Shown here piece after piece: positions 1 to 13,077 of a stretch of DNA of 64,000 nt; position 1 is the stretch's first letter, and every line of letters begins with the position of its first letter. The notes below the pieces were generated by a model, which was not told the origin of the DNA, searched no databases, and saw nothing but the letters and a program-made list of their open reading frames with translations. Position numbers and translations under genes: made by a program. This stretch comes from Echinometra lucunter (taxonomy: Eukaryota > Echinodermata > Echinoidea > Camarodonta > Echinometridae), in NCBI GenBank assembly GCA_029962745.1, contig CM057154.1:32612424-32676423 (forward strand). Reading direction: 5' to 3'.

Positions 1-338
1 GAGAGGGGGGAGATATGTATTACAAGAATTGAATTAAGCATTGTGCTGGGAAATCTAAATTCACTTGGACAATTAGCGCCCCCCCCCCCAAAAAAAAAAA
101 TGCCTTCAATGTGTTCATATCTTTGTAAGATAAACATTAATTTGGATGTCACTTGGATTTAGTCCAGATTGCCTATGATATTATTTTTTTTTTTAGAAAA
201 AACACCCAAATTATGCTTTTGGGAATACCAATTTAATAGCTTCTTTCTAATGATTTTTTTTTCAACTTGGCACTGGCCAAAGACAATCATAAACATTAGA
301 TCTACAGCTATGCATGGTGAGTTTCTACATCCCAGCAC

Positions 339-341
<3 letters not shown>

Positions 342-383
<42 letters not shown>
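342..383. repeat. (CA)n microsatellite
   Basis: 21 uninterrupted CA units. Open frames across it in several phases are low-complexity artefacts. Confidence 0.95.
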
Positions 384-385
<2 letters not shown>

Positions 386-568
386 AAACATGACCTTGTG
401 TATGTTTGCCCCTATGTCACAAGACCAAACCCGAAACACAGTACCCTGGGGTATTTTCCAAGAAAAGTACCCCAGGATGACCTCAACATCCAGGCAGGAA
501 GTGTTACTTGGAAAGTCTCTGACACTCTACTGAATCCCCTCCTTGCCCATCCCAGGGCCCATGTCCCT

Positions 569-772
569 ATCTCATCTCTCTCTCTCTCTCTGCCACCTTT
601 CTCCCTGTTTCTCTCTTCCTACCGTGTATCTCTTTTTCTTACCTCTTTTCCCTTTCTCTCTCTCTCCCTATCTCTCTCCCTATCTCTATCTTTTTCTCTT
701 TCTTTATTGCTCTCTCTCTTTATCTCTCTCCCTTTCTGTCTTCTTCCTTTCTCTCTCTCTCTTTCTCATTCA
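569..772. repeat. CT-rich low-complexity tract
   Basis: About 200 bases of polypyrimidine (TCTC, TTTC, CCTA variants) on the plus strand. Not coding. Confidence 0.9.
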
Positions 773-1363
773 ATGTTCTGCTTCTAATTGTGGTTTTTTT
801 TTAGTAATTATTAAACAAAATCAGGGATAGTATCATGATCTACAAATCAGATGGCTCCCCCATGAATGTGCATACTTCAATTTCCTTCATTTACTGATTA
901 GTGTTAATAAATCACAATAAGTGTCATGGTGAAATAGTCAGCCAAAAAGAACTCATTTTGACTTAATCAGGATTTTCTGTGTCAGTTCTCACCCTAAACA
1001 TCAAAGCAATTAGTGTCAAAGAAAAATTGGAGTTCTCAAAGTGGGAATTTCTATGCCTTTCAGTCTCCTGCTACAAATTAACTGTGCCACTACATTCACA
1101 GGAATAATCAGGAGGGGTGAATATTGATACTTCAGTGTACTCAGCAGTACACATTTCATTCAAAATGCAATCATAGCTGTAATTAATCACTTTGAATGCC
1201 CCAGATGACTTTAGATAAGTTCACTTTTGTTTCTAAAAGTATCTTCTAAAAAGCACTTAAACATACAAGCAAAGTAGGGAATATTTTCTTAGTGAACTTC
1301 ATTCTTTTAAACAGTGCAAAAAAAACCCCATCTCTACTGCAACTTCCATGCATCTTTTTCATC

Positions 1364-1431
1364 TGTTGAGAGCCATAAAGACATCCACTCACAGTAAAAG
1401 TATAGAGATAACATCTTTTTTGCTCTCAGCA
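1364..1431. repeat. Hairpin family, copy D
   Basis: Arms TGTTGAGAGCCATAAAGA and TCTTTTTTGCTCTCAGCA pair imperfectly around a loop of about 32 bases. The arm sequence is related to copies at 20548, 29843 and 49014. The most diverged copy. Confidence 0.5.
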
Positions 1432-3368
1432 AATAATGTATGGAGAGCGATGTTTTGATGACAGTATGTATAACGCTAATGACATCTTGGCAGGTTGCCA
1501 TTAGAAATAGAAAAAATTTCATGACAATGAAAGCTAAAGCTATCTCTCAAAAACAATTTAAGACCCATCATCCTAACTAAAACAAAACAACATGGCAGCT
1601 CCCTTGAACTTTCATCGCTAACTATTCTTAGACGTCATAAAGCTGTGATGTCAAATAAAAGTAAACAAATACACTTTTATTTGATAGCATGACTCATGCT
1701 GGTATATGCATCTAAAAGCATACAGCCCTTCCCAAGCTGCTTTGCAACGATATGGATCTTGGCTCCCTTCTGATCTCTTGGCTGTAATCGGAGAGCGTCC
1801 ATTTTGCCCTACCAAGTATTCAACCCACTATACACCATCCATCAACTCCAGTCACTGCTGCCAGTAAAACCTCATCTTCATCCAACTTGGTAACAAGCTG
1901 ATAATGATTATGAGAAGGGTGTACTACATGAAAATTTTTAATTGCTTCCATACAGAAAATTTTTTGATTTTTACCAGAAGAAAAAAGGTCAGGCAAGCCT
2001 GTGTGTGCTTTGTATTATACTCTGAAAGGTTTCTATCAATGCAGAATACATGTATGTTATAAGAAGAAGTACATCACAGCTAATTAATAATATACATGAC
2101 TGCGATAGCTGGCAATTATGAGTTCTAAAAAGTGAATAGGAGTGTTTACATAAGCTCTGATTATTCAGCTCTGAGATATGCTAAAAGTGAATATATCAAA
2201 AGTAATGGACATATTGTAAACAGAATTTGCACTGTGCAGCAAAGAAAATATACAGAACAATATACATGTATCCCGGATCATTATACTTCAAAGAAAAACC
2301 TTCTAGAATATTACTGGACTTTCTTTCATTAGGTAGGTTTCTTCTAATGGGTCTTAATTTTGTCCAAGAGGTTACTTTTAAGAATGCTGATATATTTCAT
2401 CTTGTACAAAATCAATAGATTTTTATATTCATTTAGTTGTATATTCGGATTTTACAATTCATTTGGCACATAAGCATTCAACTTTAATAATAGAGAAAAG
2501 CCATACCAGATATACAGATTGTTTGGGACTCAAATAATTACTGTAAAATAATCAAACCCATTTCACCACAGTCAATAAATTCTGCATATATATGTATTTC
2601 CTAAAAAGATGTTTTATTGATTGCACAAAGCTAGTATTACAAATTTTAATAAAATTGCAGAGATTTTTCCCACAACTATTTTATTTGTGAAATACTTCAT
2701 ACCATTTGTTTTTCTCAGAACCCCCCCCCCAAAAAAAAGGGTTATCAAATATTTATAGATAGATAATATTTATATATAATATAAATGAGAAATGATCATA
2801 TATATATATATATATATAACAATATAAATAAACATAATATCGTTATATCTAACCACACAAACTAAATCTAGTAAGACAATCATAGAGTATAGGATATATG
2901 GATATTTAGCTCAATGCATATCTATGACATTTGATGTGATGGGGGGATGCCCGCCATGTCACTCCTGTTATCCTTGCGTGTCCGGAATCTAAGGCATTTG
3001 CTTCACAGCTCACAACCCTTAACCTTCTCAATCCACAGTGTGTGCTAAACTATGCTTTATCTTAATGGCAGTCAGTCTAATTTGCTCTGCAGGGTTTGAT
3101 CAAGGAGTTACTATAAAACTAGCTCGAGTTAGGGGTCTCTGTTGTAGAACATGATACGTTTACATTTTGTACAATCAAATCCAATTCAAGTTCCAGTTTT
3201 TTACAAAAGAAGAAATAGTGAATATAGTCATTATATCTGTAGAAACAAATAAAAACATATTTTAGTCTCCAACCTCTAACAACTTTACCATTGGCCTGCG
3301 TGTGTCTATCTATGATTTATCTTAGTCATAGTATATCTTATATGCTGCACAGAGTTAGACCTAGCTTA

Positions 3369-3665
3369 AAGCCAGAGCGAACTGGCGCCCTTGTATGAGA
3401 TTTCAAAATAGCGCCATCTCAGTCCTGAACTACTGATTCTGTCCCGTTTTTTCTCCCAGCATGCACCATTCTGATCAACGCGAGCTTTATTTTTGAGACC
3501 CATCTGTAAAAATGTAAATTTATTCAGACTAAGGTAGTTCACTAGAAGCCAAAAAGGGCGTAATGTTTCTAAGACAGTTTCTGGTTGTGAGTAGCCATAA
3601 GTTGGCGCTGTTGTAAATACATCATTTCATAGCTATGTAAGCGCCAGTTCAGTTCACTGTGGCTT
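3369..3665. mobile_element. Inverted-repeat element (MITE-like), single copy
   Basis: Ends AAGCCAGAGCGAACTGGCGC and the approximate reverse complement GCGCCAGTTCAGTTCACTGT-GGCTT, about 300 bp apart. No coding capacity. The left flank is TTA; a clean target duplication is not visible. Confidence 0.55.
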
Positions 3666-4410
3666 CAAGATGCAGGTCTTGCTTTTAAAACATGATATGT
3701 TTACATTTCGTAGCATAACTTTTTCATGTTGAAACTGTCATTAAATCTAAGGCAAAGAGAGAGAAAACAAACACATCTTAAAGCAGTGCCATCTTTTTTT
3801 AATGGCTCTCATCTATGAACCCACAAACTGAATGTAAGCTAGCAATGTTAACAAGAAAGAAGGAAAATCAAAAGTTTAAAAATCCATCAAAAATATTAGG
3901 TCTAGAAAAAAAAATCATTAAAGAAACAGCATTTGATTTTTGAAAAATTCCTGACAATTTGCACCTTTCCACTGAAAAACAAAACTAACTAAAAATCAAC
4001 TAAAAATATGAATTTTAAAATTCAGACATAAACCAAATCTTAATGCTATTTACATGAAAAAAATAATAACCAAAGTTTGATATAAACCAACATATTCATA
4101 TTATATGAAGCTTCTAATATGTAAATAAACATAAGGGAAATAATATCCAATTTCTTCAATAACAACACCAAATTATCACTAATTGATTCAATTACATATT
4201 GTTGCCTTTCAAATCAGACAGAATCATTAACTTAAGACACTATCATGTCAGTTATATCTAGTACATCTTAATATGATCATTGATTTAAATGAGAGAGGTA
4301 AAAAAATTAAGTTTGTATCCTATCTGATTAAAGATGATGCACACATAGCATTATTCATGGTTCACCCATGGAGGAACTTTGTAGAATGTAAACAATGGGT
4401 TCTATTTTAA

Positions 4411-4819
4411 CCCATTCGTGACAAAGGTCCACATTTTGTGGTTTGGCCTAATATCTTTTGATGCAGAGCCTTAAAAATCATACCAAATACATGAGCAGAA
4501 AGAGCAAAAAATTCTACACAAACTTTGCCCATTTTTGGTTGCATCAATATTCATTGTTTGATGCTGAAATTTTTTTAAAGGAAAATAAGCATTAAAATCC
4601 TTAAATTGACAATGCAATAGAAAGTTTAAAATCACCGTTTTCCCCTGCAAATTGGCAACTTTTTGACTTCTAATCATAATTTCTGTCAATTTATATTCAT
4701 TTCAGATACATGACGGTTTATAAGAAAAATGTAGCAATAAAATAAAAATGTTGGTGTTGCCAATTTGAAGAATAAAAGCTGATCAAATTAGGCTTTAAAT
4801 AATTCCTGTCACGAATGGG
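4411..4819 (-). mobile_element. TTAA-flanked MITE, family 2, copy 1 (piggyBac-like)
   Basis: 409 bp bounded by TTAA on both sides. The terminal inverted repeats are CCCATTCGTGACA and TGTCACGAATGGG, exact for 13 bases. Starting with CCC and inserting at TTAA is characteristic of piggyBac-type elements. It is the reverse-oriented relative of the copy at 16383-16793. No transposase; nonautonomous. Confidence 0.82.
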
Positions 4820-5103
4820 TTAATCAAGCTATATCCCAAAGTCACAGACAGCACTTGTACATGTCAAGAGTGAATCAGCTGTTCTCCAATTGATCATCAA
4901 TAGCCATCTTGACTTTTACTACCCTTGATATCAAAACATGCATTGCTCCATAAAGCAAAGGCACTGCAATGTTTACAATTAAAGCATAGCATGAAGATGC
5001 GTCATTCTCTCGTAACTATAGAAGATTTCCTGTCTGACTTCACATTCAGAAAAGGGGAATCATACCCCTTTCGAACAATGTGCTACTGACCTTAACTTCT
5101 TAC

Positions 5104-5150
5104 TTGAGGCCGTCGTCAACATCAAGCAGATCGCTCATGACGACGGTCTC
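5104..5150 (-). CDS. Candidate small exon downstream of exon 10
   Basis: A 47-nt GC-richer island in AT-rich sequence. Acceptor AACGCAG (a second AG, TTTCAG, lies 7 bases upstream) and donor CTCAA/GTAAGA. Entered in phase 0, as exon 10 requires, it reads ETVVMSDLLDVDDGL and leaves in phase 2. Using the upstream AG in phase 0 gives a stop, so only the inner AG fits. The acidic-hydrophobic sequence looks protein-like, but no family is recognised. Confidence 0.35.
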
Positions 5151-8100
5151 CTGCGTTCTGAAATTCCGTTAAATAATAATTTTCCATATACTTTTTTTTA
5201 TTGAGAAATAAATTGTAAATTCATGTGTCTAAAATGTATATGTATAAAAATCTCTGTAATAATTGGTTATATTGTATTATTTTGAACATGTTGAACCCAG
5301 AAATAAATTTCAAACAAACAAAAAACAAATTAATGTAGTATTCCAATGACAATTCAATGGCAGGCCTATATAAATCATTCTGTAGTACTGATTTTCGTAA
5401 CAGTAAAATTCAACAGTGTTTTAAACTATGCAAAGCTTATAGTGTTTGAATAAATGTATATTTGAAGAGTTTATAATTATGCAAAAACCAATAAACAACA
5501 ATTTTGAAAATTTTGAAATAAGGTCACTATCATATAGTACAAAATAAATAAATACTTTTCAACAAATACATTGCTCATGAAATATGAAGGTACATGTATA
5601 CTGTTGAAGTTAAGGTTAAAGGTAGCATAAGTTTTCTTATTTTCATTGTTTTTCTTTATCTTTAAATGCAAATATTTCAATTTGACAAAAAGGGATATTG
5701 GTTGTTGCATTCATATTCTTTATTTGTTACAAGCTTTCAAATGCACTATAATGCCTTTTGAATTTTCATGATTAATGCACAAACATTTTGCAAGAAGTGC
5801 ATAAAGTACATAAGACAAATCAAAATTCCTCACCATTAGAAATTATAAGAGTATTGCTCTATAAAAACAGGAGCCTAAAGACTTAAAAATACCCCAAACC
5901 ATTTTTTTAAATCCAAAAGACAACAATAACCAAACAAAAATATCAATAAAAACTGGTTTAACAGAATTCATCATTAATCCAATCAATAATATCAAACTTA
6001 TGAATACTAATCCATATCATTCTTGAATTCAGGAATCCAGATCAAATGCTCAAGGGCAAAATTCTCCTGATCTACAATCTGACATTAAATAGAGGAAAGA
6101 TGAGTATCAACTATAATTGGGTCTGATATAGCAAACAACCAACGAGTCCCCGCCCGTTAAGGCCTGGTCTGTCGGCACATCCAATCAAGGGCTATGATGT
6201 GAGAGAAACTGTCTGGGAGAATTGTCATGTGTTTAAGTGATCATCACAAGCAACGATCATCAGGCTGATTTGACAATGATAGTCTCTACAGTGATTGCTG
6301 GAATAGTTTCCACAACTCCTCCTTATCCCCTCAGATACATATGGCCCTAGATAACTCAGACTCAAAGCCTTCAGAATCATGTAATAAATGAAAATGAAAC
6401 TGTCAACAGGTTAATGCTCTAAGTTCTTTAATATCTTCACTTCCATCTCTTTACCTATGTACTGAAGTTGAATTTGTGACTCTGAAATGAAATTTGTCTG
6501 TTAGACCCAAGAGCTTACCAGACGAAACCATCAAAGCAAATTCTCCTAAGAAATGTTATACAACTATCATCAAAGTTCTACTACATAGAAATAACATGAT
6601 CATTATGACTTTAAAAAAAATCACTTAAGGCAATTTCAACAGTCCATTAGATTTTGTGCAGATATAACAAGAATGCATTGCATAATCCAAATATGATTTC
6701 AATGGAATATAATTGGGGTATTCATATTGCCCTGTGTGGATTTTTAAAAAGTATTTTGCAAGTGTGTTAAACAGAGCTCCAAATGAGGGACCGAAAATAG
6801 GATACATTTCAATAAGTCAGGGAAATCTTCTACACACAAATACACAAACACTTTATTCCTATCTCTGTTGATGAACTTATGTAGGTATATAATTAATACG
6901 TAGCCTTCAGATCTAAGACAGCAGCTATGAAAACCCACAGTGATGTGAGCAGAACCTGCTGTGATGGCACAAATGTTTGGGGCCTAGGATTCTATACAAT
7001 GCAATCAGGCAGGGTGTCTTAGTATAGTATATGGCATGAATAGCTACATCTCTCAGATGTGTTATTATCTGATGTGTAATAAGTTCAAACAAAATTCAAT
7101 TTCAAATTCAATTTCAATGCATTGTGAAACAAAATATTCATTTGCATGTGAAAGACGTTTTCAAATACATAAAGCCAATCCCCAGTCTATTTTGTGTAAA
7201 AATACCCCATATAAATCATAAATTCTGAAATAATAGATATTCATTATATAATGCAAATAGTTATATATGATTCATGTATAGCGGAGGGGCCTAAGGTGAA
7301 GCAAGGCTTGTTGTGGATAAGCAGATGTTCATTTCAGAGCAAAACAATCTCCATTCATCTATGGAAAGCCAGGTTAGCATTAACTTATAGATATTAAACA
7401 CAGAGCTAGCTATTACCATTCTCGATTTAAACAAACTATCATATGTGAGTAAACATGGTTCTTTCTCTCTTAAGATATGAAAATATTAGATACATACCAC
7501 TATTCCCTTGTCCCTAAATGTTTCCTTATACATATATGTTCCCCTGTCTCTAATATTCCCAAAGCCTTACTCTAGGCCTGTATTTTCAACTTACCCTTAC
7601 TGTAGCTCTAATCCCAATTCTAACCCTCTATCTAATCCTAATCCTAATCTCAAGTTTAAACCAATGCAAACTTAACCCTCACCACCAATCATGGTTCAAG
7701 GAATACAGAGCTGATTTTCATAGATTGCTAATCATATTTTTAATGTAAGTGCAAGCTGCCACATGATGAAAAAAAACCTCATTCATTCTGAATTCTCCTA
7801 AAATAATATCAGATGCTTGGCCAATAGATCCATTTGGTTTGGATGTTTTGGGGTTGTTTTTTTTTTCGTTTACCCCCCCCCCCCCCTCCCCCCTCATTAT
7901 GACTGACATCAGATACAGTGTTTTAAAACTGAATAGGTCTATACTTTCTTTCTATGGTTAACTCATGACATTATTGTTGACTGCATTCCGGTGGGGACAG
8001 GTAAAAGCCATATCTCTGATCCTCAACTATGCACAAGTGCATTTAGGGCTTGGGGTGAGATACTAGTTGTCTCTCTGATCAAACAGCTGATCTTTGGTGC

Positions 8101-8256
8101 ATGCACTCAACGTTGTTATCACAAGAATCAGAGAATGCATAGCTTATTTCATACATAGAAATGTGTGGGTGGGTTAGATATGTTCATACATAGGAATTAC
8201 AACAACTACAATAATCTGACAGTGCACCCTTATGAACATAACTTTCTCTTTCTTCT
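5151..8256. other. Noncoding stretch before the gap
   Basis: AT-rich. It contains a dispersed-repeat copy near 5.5-5.7 kb, possible retroelement tail sequence near 5.23-5.33 kb, degenerate CCTAAT/CCTAAC repeats near 7.6 kb and a poly-C tract near 7.87 kb. No exon recognised. Confidence 0.6.
5517..5720. repeat. Dispersed AT-rich repeat, copy 1
   Basis: Shares an ordered set of blocks (TAGTACAAAATAA; GTTGAAGTTA; AAATATTTCAATTTGACAAA) with 10465-10595 and 37595-37800. Family unknown. Confidence 0.6.
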
Positions 8257-8756
8257 NNNNNNNNNNNNNNNNNNNNNNNNNNNNNNNNNNNNNNNNNNNN
8301 NNNNNNNNNNNNNNNNNNNNNNNNNNNNNNNNNNNNNNNNNNNNNNNNNNNNNNNNNNNNNNNNNNNNNNNNNNNNNNNNNNNNNNNNNNNNNNNNNNNN
8401 NNNNNNNNNNNNNNNNNNNNNNNNNNNNNNNNNNNNNNNNNNNNNNNNNNNNNNNNNNNNNNNNNNNNNNNNNNNNNNNNNNNNNNNNNNNNNNNNNNNN
8501 NNNNNNNNNNNNNNNNNNNNNNNNNNNNNNNNNNNNNNNNNNNNNNNNNNNNNNNNNNNNNNNNNNNNNNNNNNNNNNNNNNNNNNNNNNNNNNNNNNNN
8601 NNNNNNNNNNNNNNNNNNNNNNNNNNNNNNNNNNNNNNNNNNNNNNNNNNNNNNNNNNNNNNNNNNNNNNNNNNNNNNNNNNNNNNNNNNNNNNNNNNNN
8701 NNNNNNNNNNNNNNNNNNNNNNNNNNNNNNNNNNNNNNNNNNNNNNNNNNNNNNNN
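8257..8756. other. Assembly gap, 500 N
   Basis: Exactly 500 undetermined bases, a conventional gap size, so the true length is unknown. Open frames drawn through it mean nothing. Confidence 0.99.
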
Positions 8757-9563
8757 TGAATATTATGAATATGAACGTAAAGGTGGAAGATGAAAGACAT
8801 AGGGATATTAACTAGAAAGATTGGATAAATGCTTCGGAGGATGGGGGCATGGTGAATAGTATCTGAAAGATGTTACTCATTAAAATTTGGAAGAAACTAT
8901 CAATGCAATATCCACCCTGCTCATGGTTAAAGAGTAAGAGATATGAAAGCTTGAGAGATATCCTGATTCACCTTATGAAGCATTCATGAAGTGCTTGATG
9001 TGTTTTATAAAAGAATAGTGGAGATAACTGGTCCTCTTAAAGATAGAATCTATCCTGAGTGAATTTGAAAGCATGAGAATGGATACAAGAAAGGATAAAT
9101 GGATAATTGAGAAACATGACAGAATATAGCATTTCTTGTCTTGGAGATCATCAAACAAATTGGCAAACCTATGGTTGACTTTTTGTTGCAAAACATCAAA
9201 AGCATTTTTTTCTTGTTTAAAACATAAAACATAAATTTTACAGAATAGTTATGTTTACCAATTAAACAAATTATGTTATGGACACATGTATGAAAATGTA
9301 AACTTTCATACATTGATCAGTGGTTTGTAATAATTCCTGCAAAAAAAAAATTATTTAGAGCTTCATTATGCAAAATTTGTTATTTTTCTAAATAGTCTAA
9401 CCATACGTCTGCAATTAGCCTTGTCATAAAGTGGATTACAGTATTCTCTGACTTTATTGGTGGTTACTGGGGGCATGTTCCTCCTCCCCCCTCCCAAATC
9501 AAACCCATTTTACTACATTTTTCATACACAGCCAAGTACAAACATGAACCCTAACCCTTTTCC

Positions 9564-9577
9564 GGGGGGGGGGGGGG
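9564..9577. repeat. Poly-G tract
   Basis: A G homopolymer. Similar C/G runs occur at about 67, 2729, 7873, 24514, 34120, 34710, 58620 and 61748. Confidence 0.95.
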
Positions 9578-9807
9578 CCTTGCCAGAGTGTCCTTTCTTA
9601 ATGAAAGAGACAAGTGGACCCCCTTTCCCTCCCCCCTTCCAGGTACAATAGCCCTGGATCTGCCACTGTCTCTTGTTTCTATATTTATAATTAGGTGTGC
9701 TATAGCATATCAATTGGTACCAATATAGTCTGTCAATTAATCAAACAGGGCTTACTGTCAATATTCATCAGACCCCATGGTTAAACAACATGCTGGTATG
9801 AACTTAA

Positions 9808-10294
9808 AGGCATTGGCTAACTTTGTGAGCAGCTGATTTAAAAAATTTTCAAACTAAGATGAAACATGTGTATGAGTACTTGTATTTATACTCAAAAACC
9901 CTGAAACCAACCATAATTTGGAAGGAAAAGCTGTAAATTAGACGCAAACCGCGATTTTATTAGCTTTCGTCTCGAGAGACACTGAACTAAGAGGACCGTT
10001 TGCGCGAATTAAAAAATACCGTTACTTGCCTTCCGCCGCGTGATACGTCAATACACACAGTGCGGTCCGTTGAGTCATGTGCGCATGCGCACTCCTTACG
10101 TTGGGTCTATGCAACCGACCCTCATATATTTTTCAAACATTGGTTCACATTTCTAATGTTAAAAATACTTCCCGTGGATATTATGCTCTGAAACTTTCAC
10201 ACTGGTATTTTTACACTATAACCCTAATGTTTATCCCATTTTTAAGTAACAAAATGAGATTTTTTAAAAATCATAACAATGTTAGCCAATGCCT
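9808..10294 (+). mobile_element. TTAA-flanked MITE, family 1, copy 1
   Basis: 487 bp between TTAA and TTAA. The terminal inverted repeats are AGGCATTGGCTAAC and GTTAGCCAATGCCT, exact. Nearly identical in reverse to the copy at 25250-25737. It holds a short open frame shared with the other copy, reflecting shared DNA rather than a conserved protein. The low divergence suggests recent activity. Confidence 0.88.
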
Positions 10295-10464
10295 TTAATC
10301 TTCTATACATGTATGGAAGGTCACACATCAACCCTATTCACCCACTTCCACAAACTTAAACTGTCACAATATAATCAAGTAATATAACATCACTCAAAAA
10401 GGAAAATATGAATAATTTCTATGCAGATAAAAATAAATGCCAATATTGAAAATTTTTAAAGTAA

Positions 10465-10595
10465 AGTCATCACATATAAAGGTATATTGTTGAAGTTATG
10501 GTCATAAGTAGCAGATTATTTTCTTATTACTCTCTTTATTTTTCTCGATCTTTAACTGTAAATATTTCAATTTGACAAAAATAGAGATTTTCATT
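10465..10595. repeat. Dispersed AT-rich repeat, copy 2
   Basis: Matches the copies near 5.6 and 37.7 kb through GTTGAAGTTATGGTCA, AAGTAGCA and the ATTTCAATTTGACAAAAA block. Confidence 0.6.
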
Positions 10596-12692
10596 TTTCA
10601 TCTATTTTCCATTTTTAACTTTAAAGGTGACATTCAAAGAAAATCACAGAATAGGGTTAATTACATATGAATGGAAACGGGGAAGTATGTAGAAGACAGT
10701 GGTGTTCATTATTGCTCCTGTAAATTCCAAGAAATTATCTAAAAACGCATTTTCCAAAAACGCCCCTCTGATTCTCAGAACCCGGAAGTGGCTGCGAGCG
10801 AAACGGGTCCCCAATGATGACGTAGGCCTATGGGCAATCTGCGGCGAGCTAGGCGCTTGCACGTAATGAAACATTGTGCATTGAGATGATCGCATGCAAT
10901 TTTGATGGATTTTAGCTGTTATAAGAGAGCAGGCAAAACTGCAGTGGCTTATTATTTAAATTACCTCATTTGATGACTCGATTTTCTTTTCTTTTTTTGG
11001 TCAAAGCAGAATATAAAGTAGGAAATTGACATGAAAATGACAAAGAAAACCAAGCCAGGCCGGGATGCAAATGTCAAGCTACGTCCCAAAACGACGTTGC
11101 ATCAAATTCTCAGAGACAGAACTGATTAAGAGACCCGCTCGTCAAATCATGATTGTATGTAAAAGTTACCTAGATAATATTGTTGTTTAAGGAAAATTGA
11201 TGCTTCTTGTAGAAACTATCTTGATCTACAACATTCCTCTTCACTAAAATCTCGTATTTATTATGATAGGAATGGCTAGCTAGCGTACAGAGACTGGACG
11301 TCACCACTGATCTCAGATAGTGTAGAGCTGGGGTGTAGAGATGAACATCATACATGTATTGCATTATAGCATAGCTTCAAGTCTTTATCAAGGGATTTTT
11401 TTCCCTGTAATACTCTGATTAAACCTGATTTCGATAACGAATTTCATTCGAAATTTTTTTTTTCAAGGAATTTATTTTTTTATTGCAGGTTCTGATGATT
11501 TTCAAGCAAATAAACAGTGAAAATAACCCAGATACGAAATTATAACTGATCAAAAATTATCACCAAAGGCCTAATTGAATTACAAGCCAAATTACTCTCA
11601 CCTTCGCCTCAGATTACCTACTTTACCTCACCTACCTACTACATACAATTGACTACTGAAATGCAGAGTATGGAAAAGTTAACTTGAGCTTATAAGCACA
11701 TGTATATAAGTTGCTACTTAATAGAAAAGAAAAAAAAACAAATTAGCAGTAAGGTGATTACCATTTCTATATTTTCTTTACACAAGTTCAAACTATTCGC
11801 CAAGAAAACAATTTTAAATTCAAGAAAAAAAAAAGTATTCCGTCTATCCCTCCATCTTTCGTGAATTATAACACCCCTAAAATTAAAATGGTATGCCCCA
11901 CAACGGTTACATAGCATGTACAAGGGAGACTGTTCTATTATATTATGGGATTTTTTCCCCTTTCTAATTGCAAAAAGTCATAATTAAATTGTAGAATTTT
12001 TCCGATAATATTATATGAATAATGTTAAATAGAATGGTTGAAACATACTTTGAAAACATTCACAGAATAATGAATTCATACAAACAATGCAGAAACGTCG
12101 TTTTAAGCACTCCCTCGGACACGACACATCACATTCACCACATTCACAACACACCACATCACTGGCTATTGCCCATACAATGACGTCACGGATCTCGCAT
12201 CGAGTTGGGCAACGTATGCACAGGCAACATTGGGGGTCCGTTTTATCGATTTGTGACAGGCAATATTTGTTTCCCACTTACTTTTCAAAAGTTTCAATCG
12301 GTTTCATAGTGATTTGTGCACCATAAACTTTATTTTGATATGAAATTCGAGCATATTCAAAACCTATGAATAGCAGCTTTAAATAACATTAATTAATAAA
12401 AAACAATTACATCATCAACAGAATGCACAAAATAAGAATAATTTTAAACAGTAGAATTTTCAAAATTAAGTATACAAACAAATGTTGAAAATGGAGGGGA
12501 ATGCCTGAAAGCCAATCTTGTATTTTGCAATGAAATCCCTCAAAGGGGTTTACACAATAATGGTTTTTACATTCAAACTCTTCATATATACCTTGACAGG
12601 CCAACTCCACTAACTTCATTATCAAGTACACATTTTGATTATGGATACATGTATGCTATATAACTTACAAAAACAAACTTTCTTATCTTAGC

Positions 12693-12696
<4 letters not shown>

Positions 12697-12739
<43 letters not shown>
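12697..12739. repeat. (TC)n microsatellite
   Basis: About 21 pure TC units. Confidence 0.95.
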
Positions 12740-12742
<3 letters not shown>

Positions 12743-13077
12743 ACTGTCTTATCCTTTCTCATTCTGTCTTTTCTTGTTATCTTCCTCACTCTACCTTCTC
12801 TCCCTCCTTGTTCCCTTTTCTTCTTTCCATGGATTTACTCATAACACTATGATAGACTGAAATTTTGATTTTTTTTTTCTTTATGCTCCTCTCATTTTTG
12901 TTTTGATTTGTTTACTTTCCTTTGCTTCAATATGCTCTTTAATGCAATATGTAACTAATGTGTATTATGACAGTAATAATTACCAATGGATGTTTGTGGA
13001 ACAAAATCACAAAAAATCAAAAGTAGACAAATTAGCACCTAATCATATTTAAAATTTTCATTGCAAAAGTCACTAAC

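Larger units (their letters stand above)
1..5100. other. Noncoding stretch, repeats only
   Basis: No convincing exon. It contains a CA microsatellite, a CT-rich tract, one hairpin-family copy, a short AT tract, an inverted-repeat element near 3.4-3.7 kb and a TTAA-flanked MITE near 4.4-4.8 kb. It may be intron of the smoothelin-like gene if the gene continues beyond position 1. Confidence 0.6.
8757..13077. other. Noncoding stretch, repeats only
   Basis: Probably intron or flank of the smoothelin-like gene. It holds one TTAA-flanked 487-bp element, a dispersed repeat copy, two GC-richer CpG-containing islands (about 10.75-10.9 and 12.08-12.25 kb) and a long TC tract. No exon recognised. Confidence 0.6.

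Noticed and set aside
314..830. 157- and 95-codon open frames with His/Thr and Leu/Ser repeats
   Set aside because: Produced by the CA microsatellite and CT tract.
6519..6548. 30-base interval with plausible splice signals on the minus strand
   Set aside because: Too short for the frame to mean anything, and no family similarity.
7580..7680. Telomere-like CCTAAC/CCTAAT repeats
   Set aside because: Only a few degenerate units in a mixed context; not an interstitial telomere array.
8165..8815. Open frames across the undetermined bases
   Set aside because: They exist only because N has no stop codons.
10000..10191. Similar small open frames at 10.0, 25.4 and 26.2 kb
   Set aside because: They are the same transposon DNA in three copies, and the third has diverged without keeping the frame.
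10617..12388. Possible 1.8-kb TTAA-flanked element (ends TTAAAGGTGACATTC and GAATAGCAGCTTTAA)
   Set aside because: The ends match at only about 12 of 16 positions and nothing internal supports one unit.
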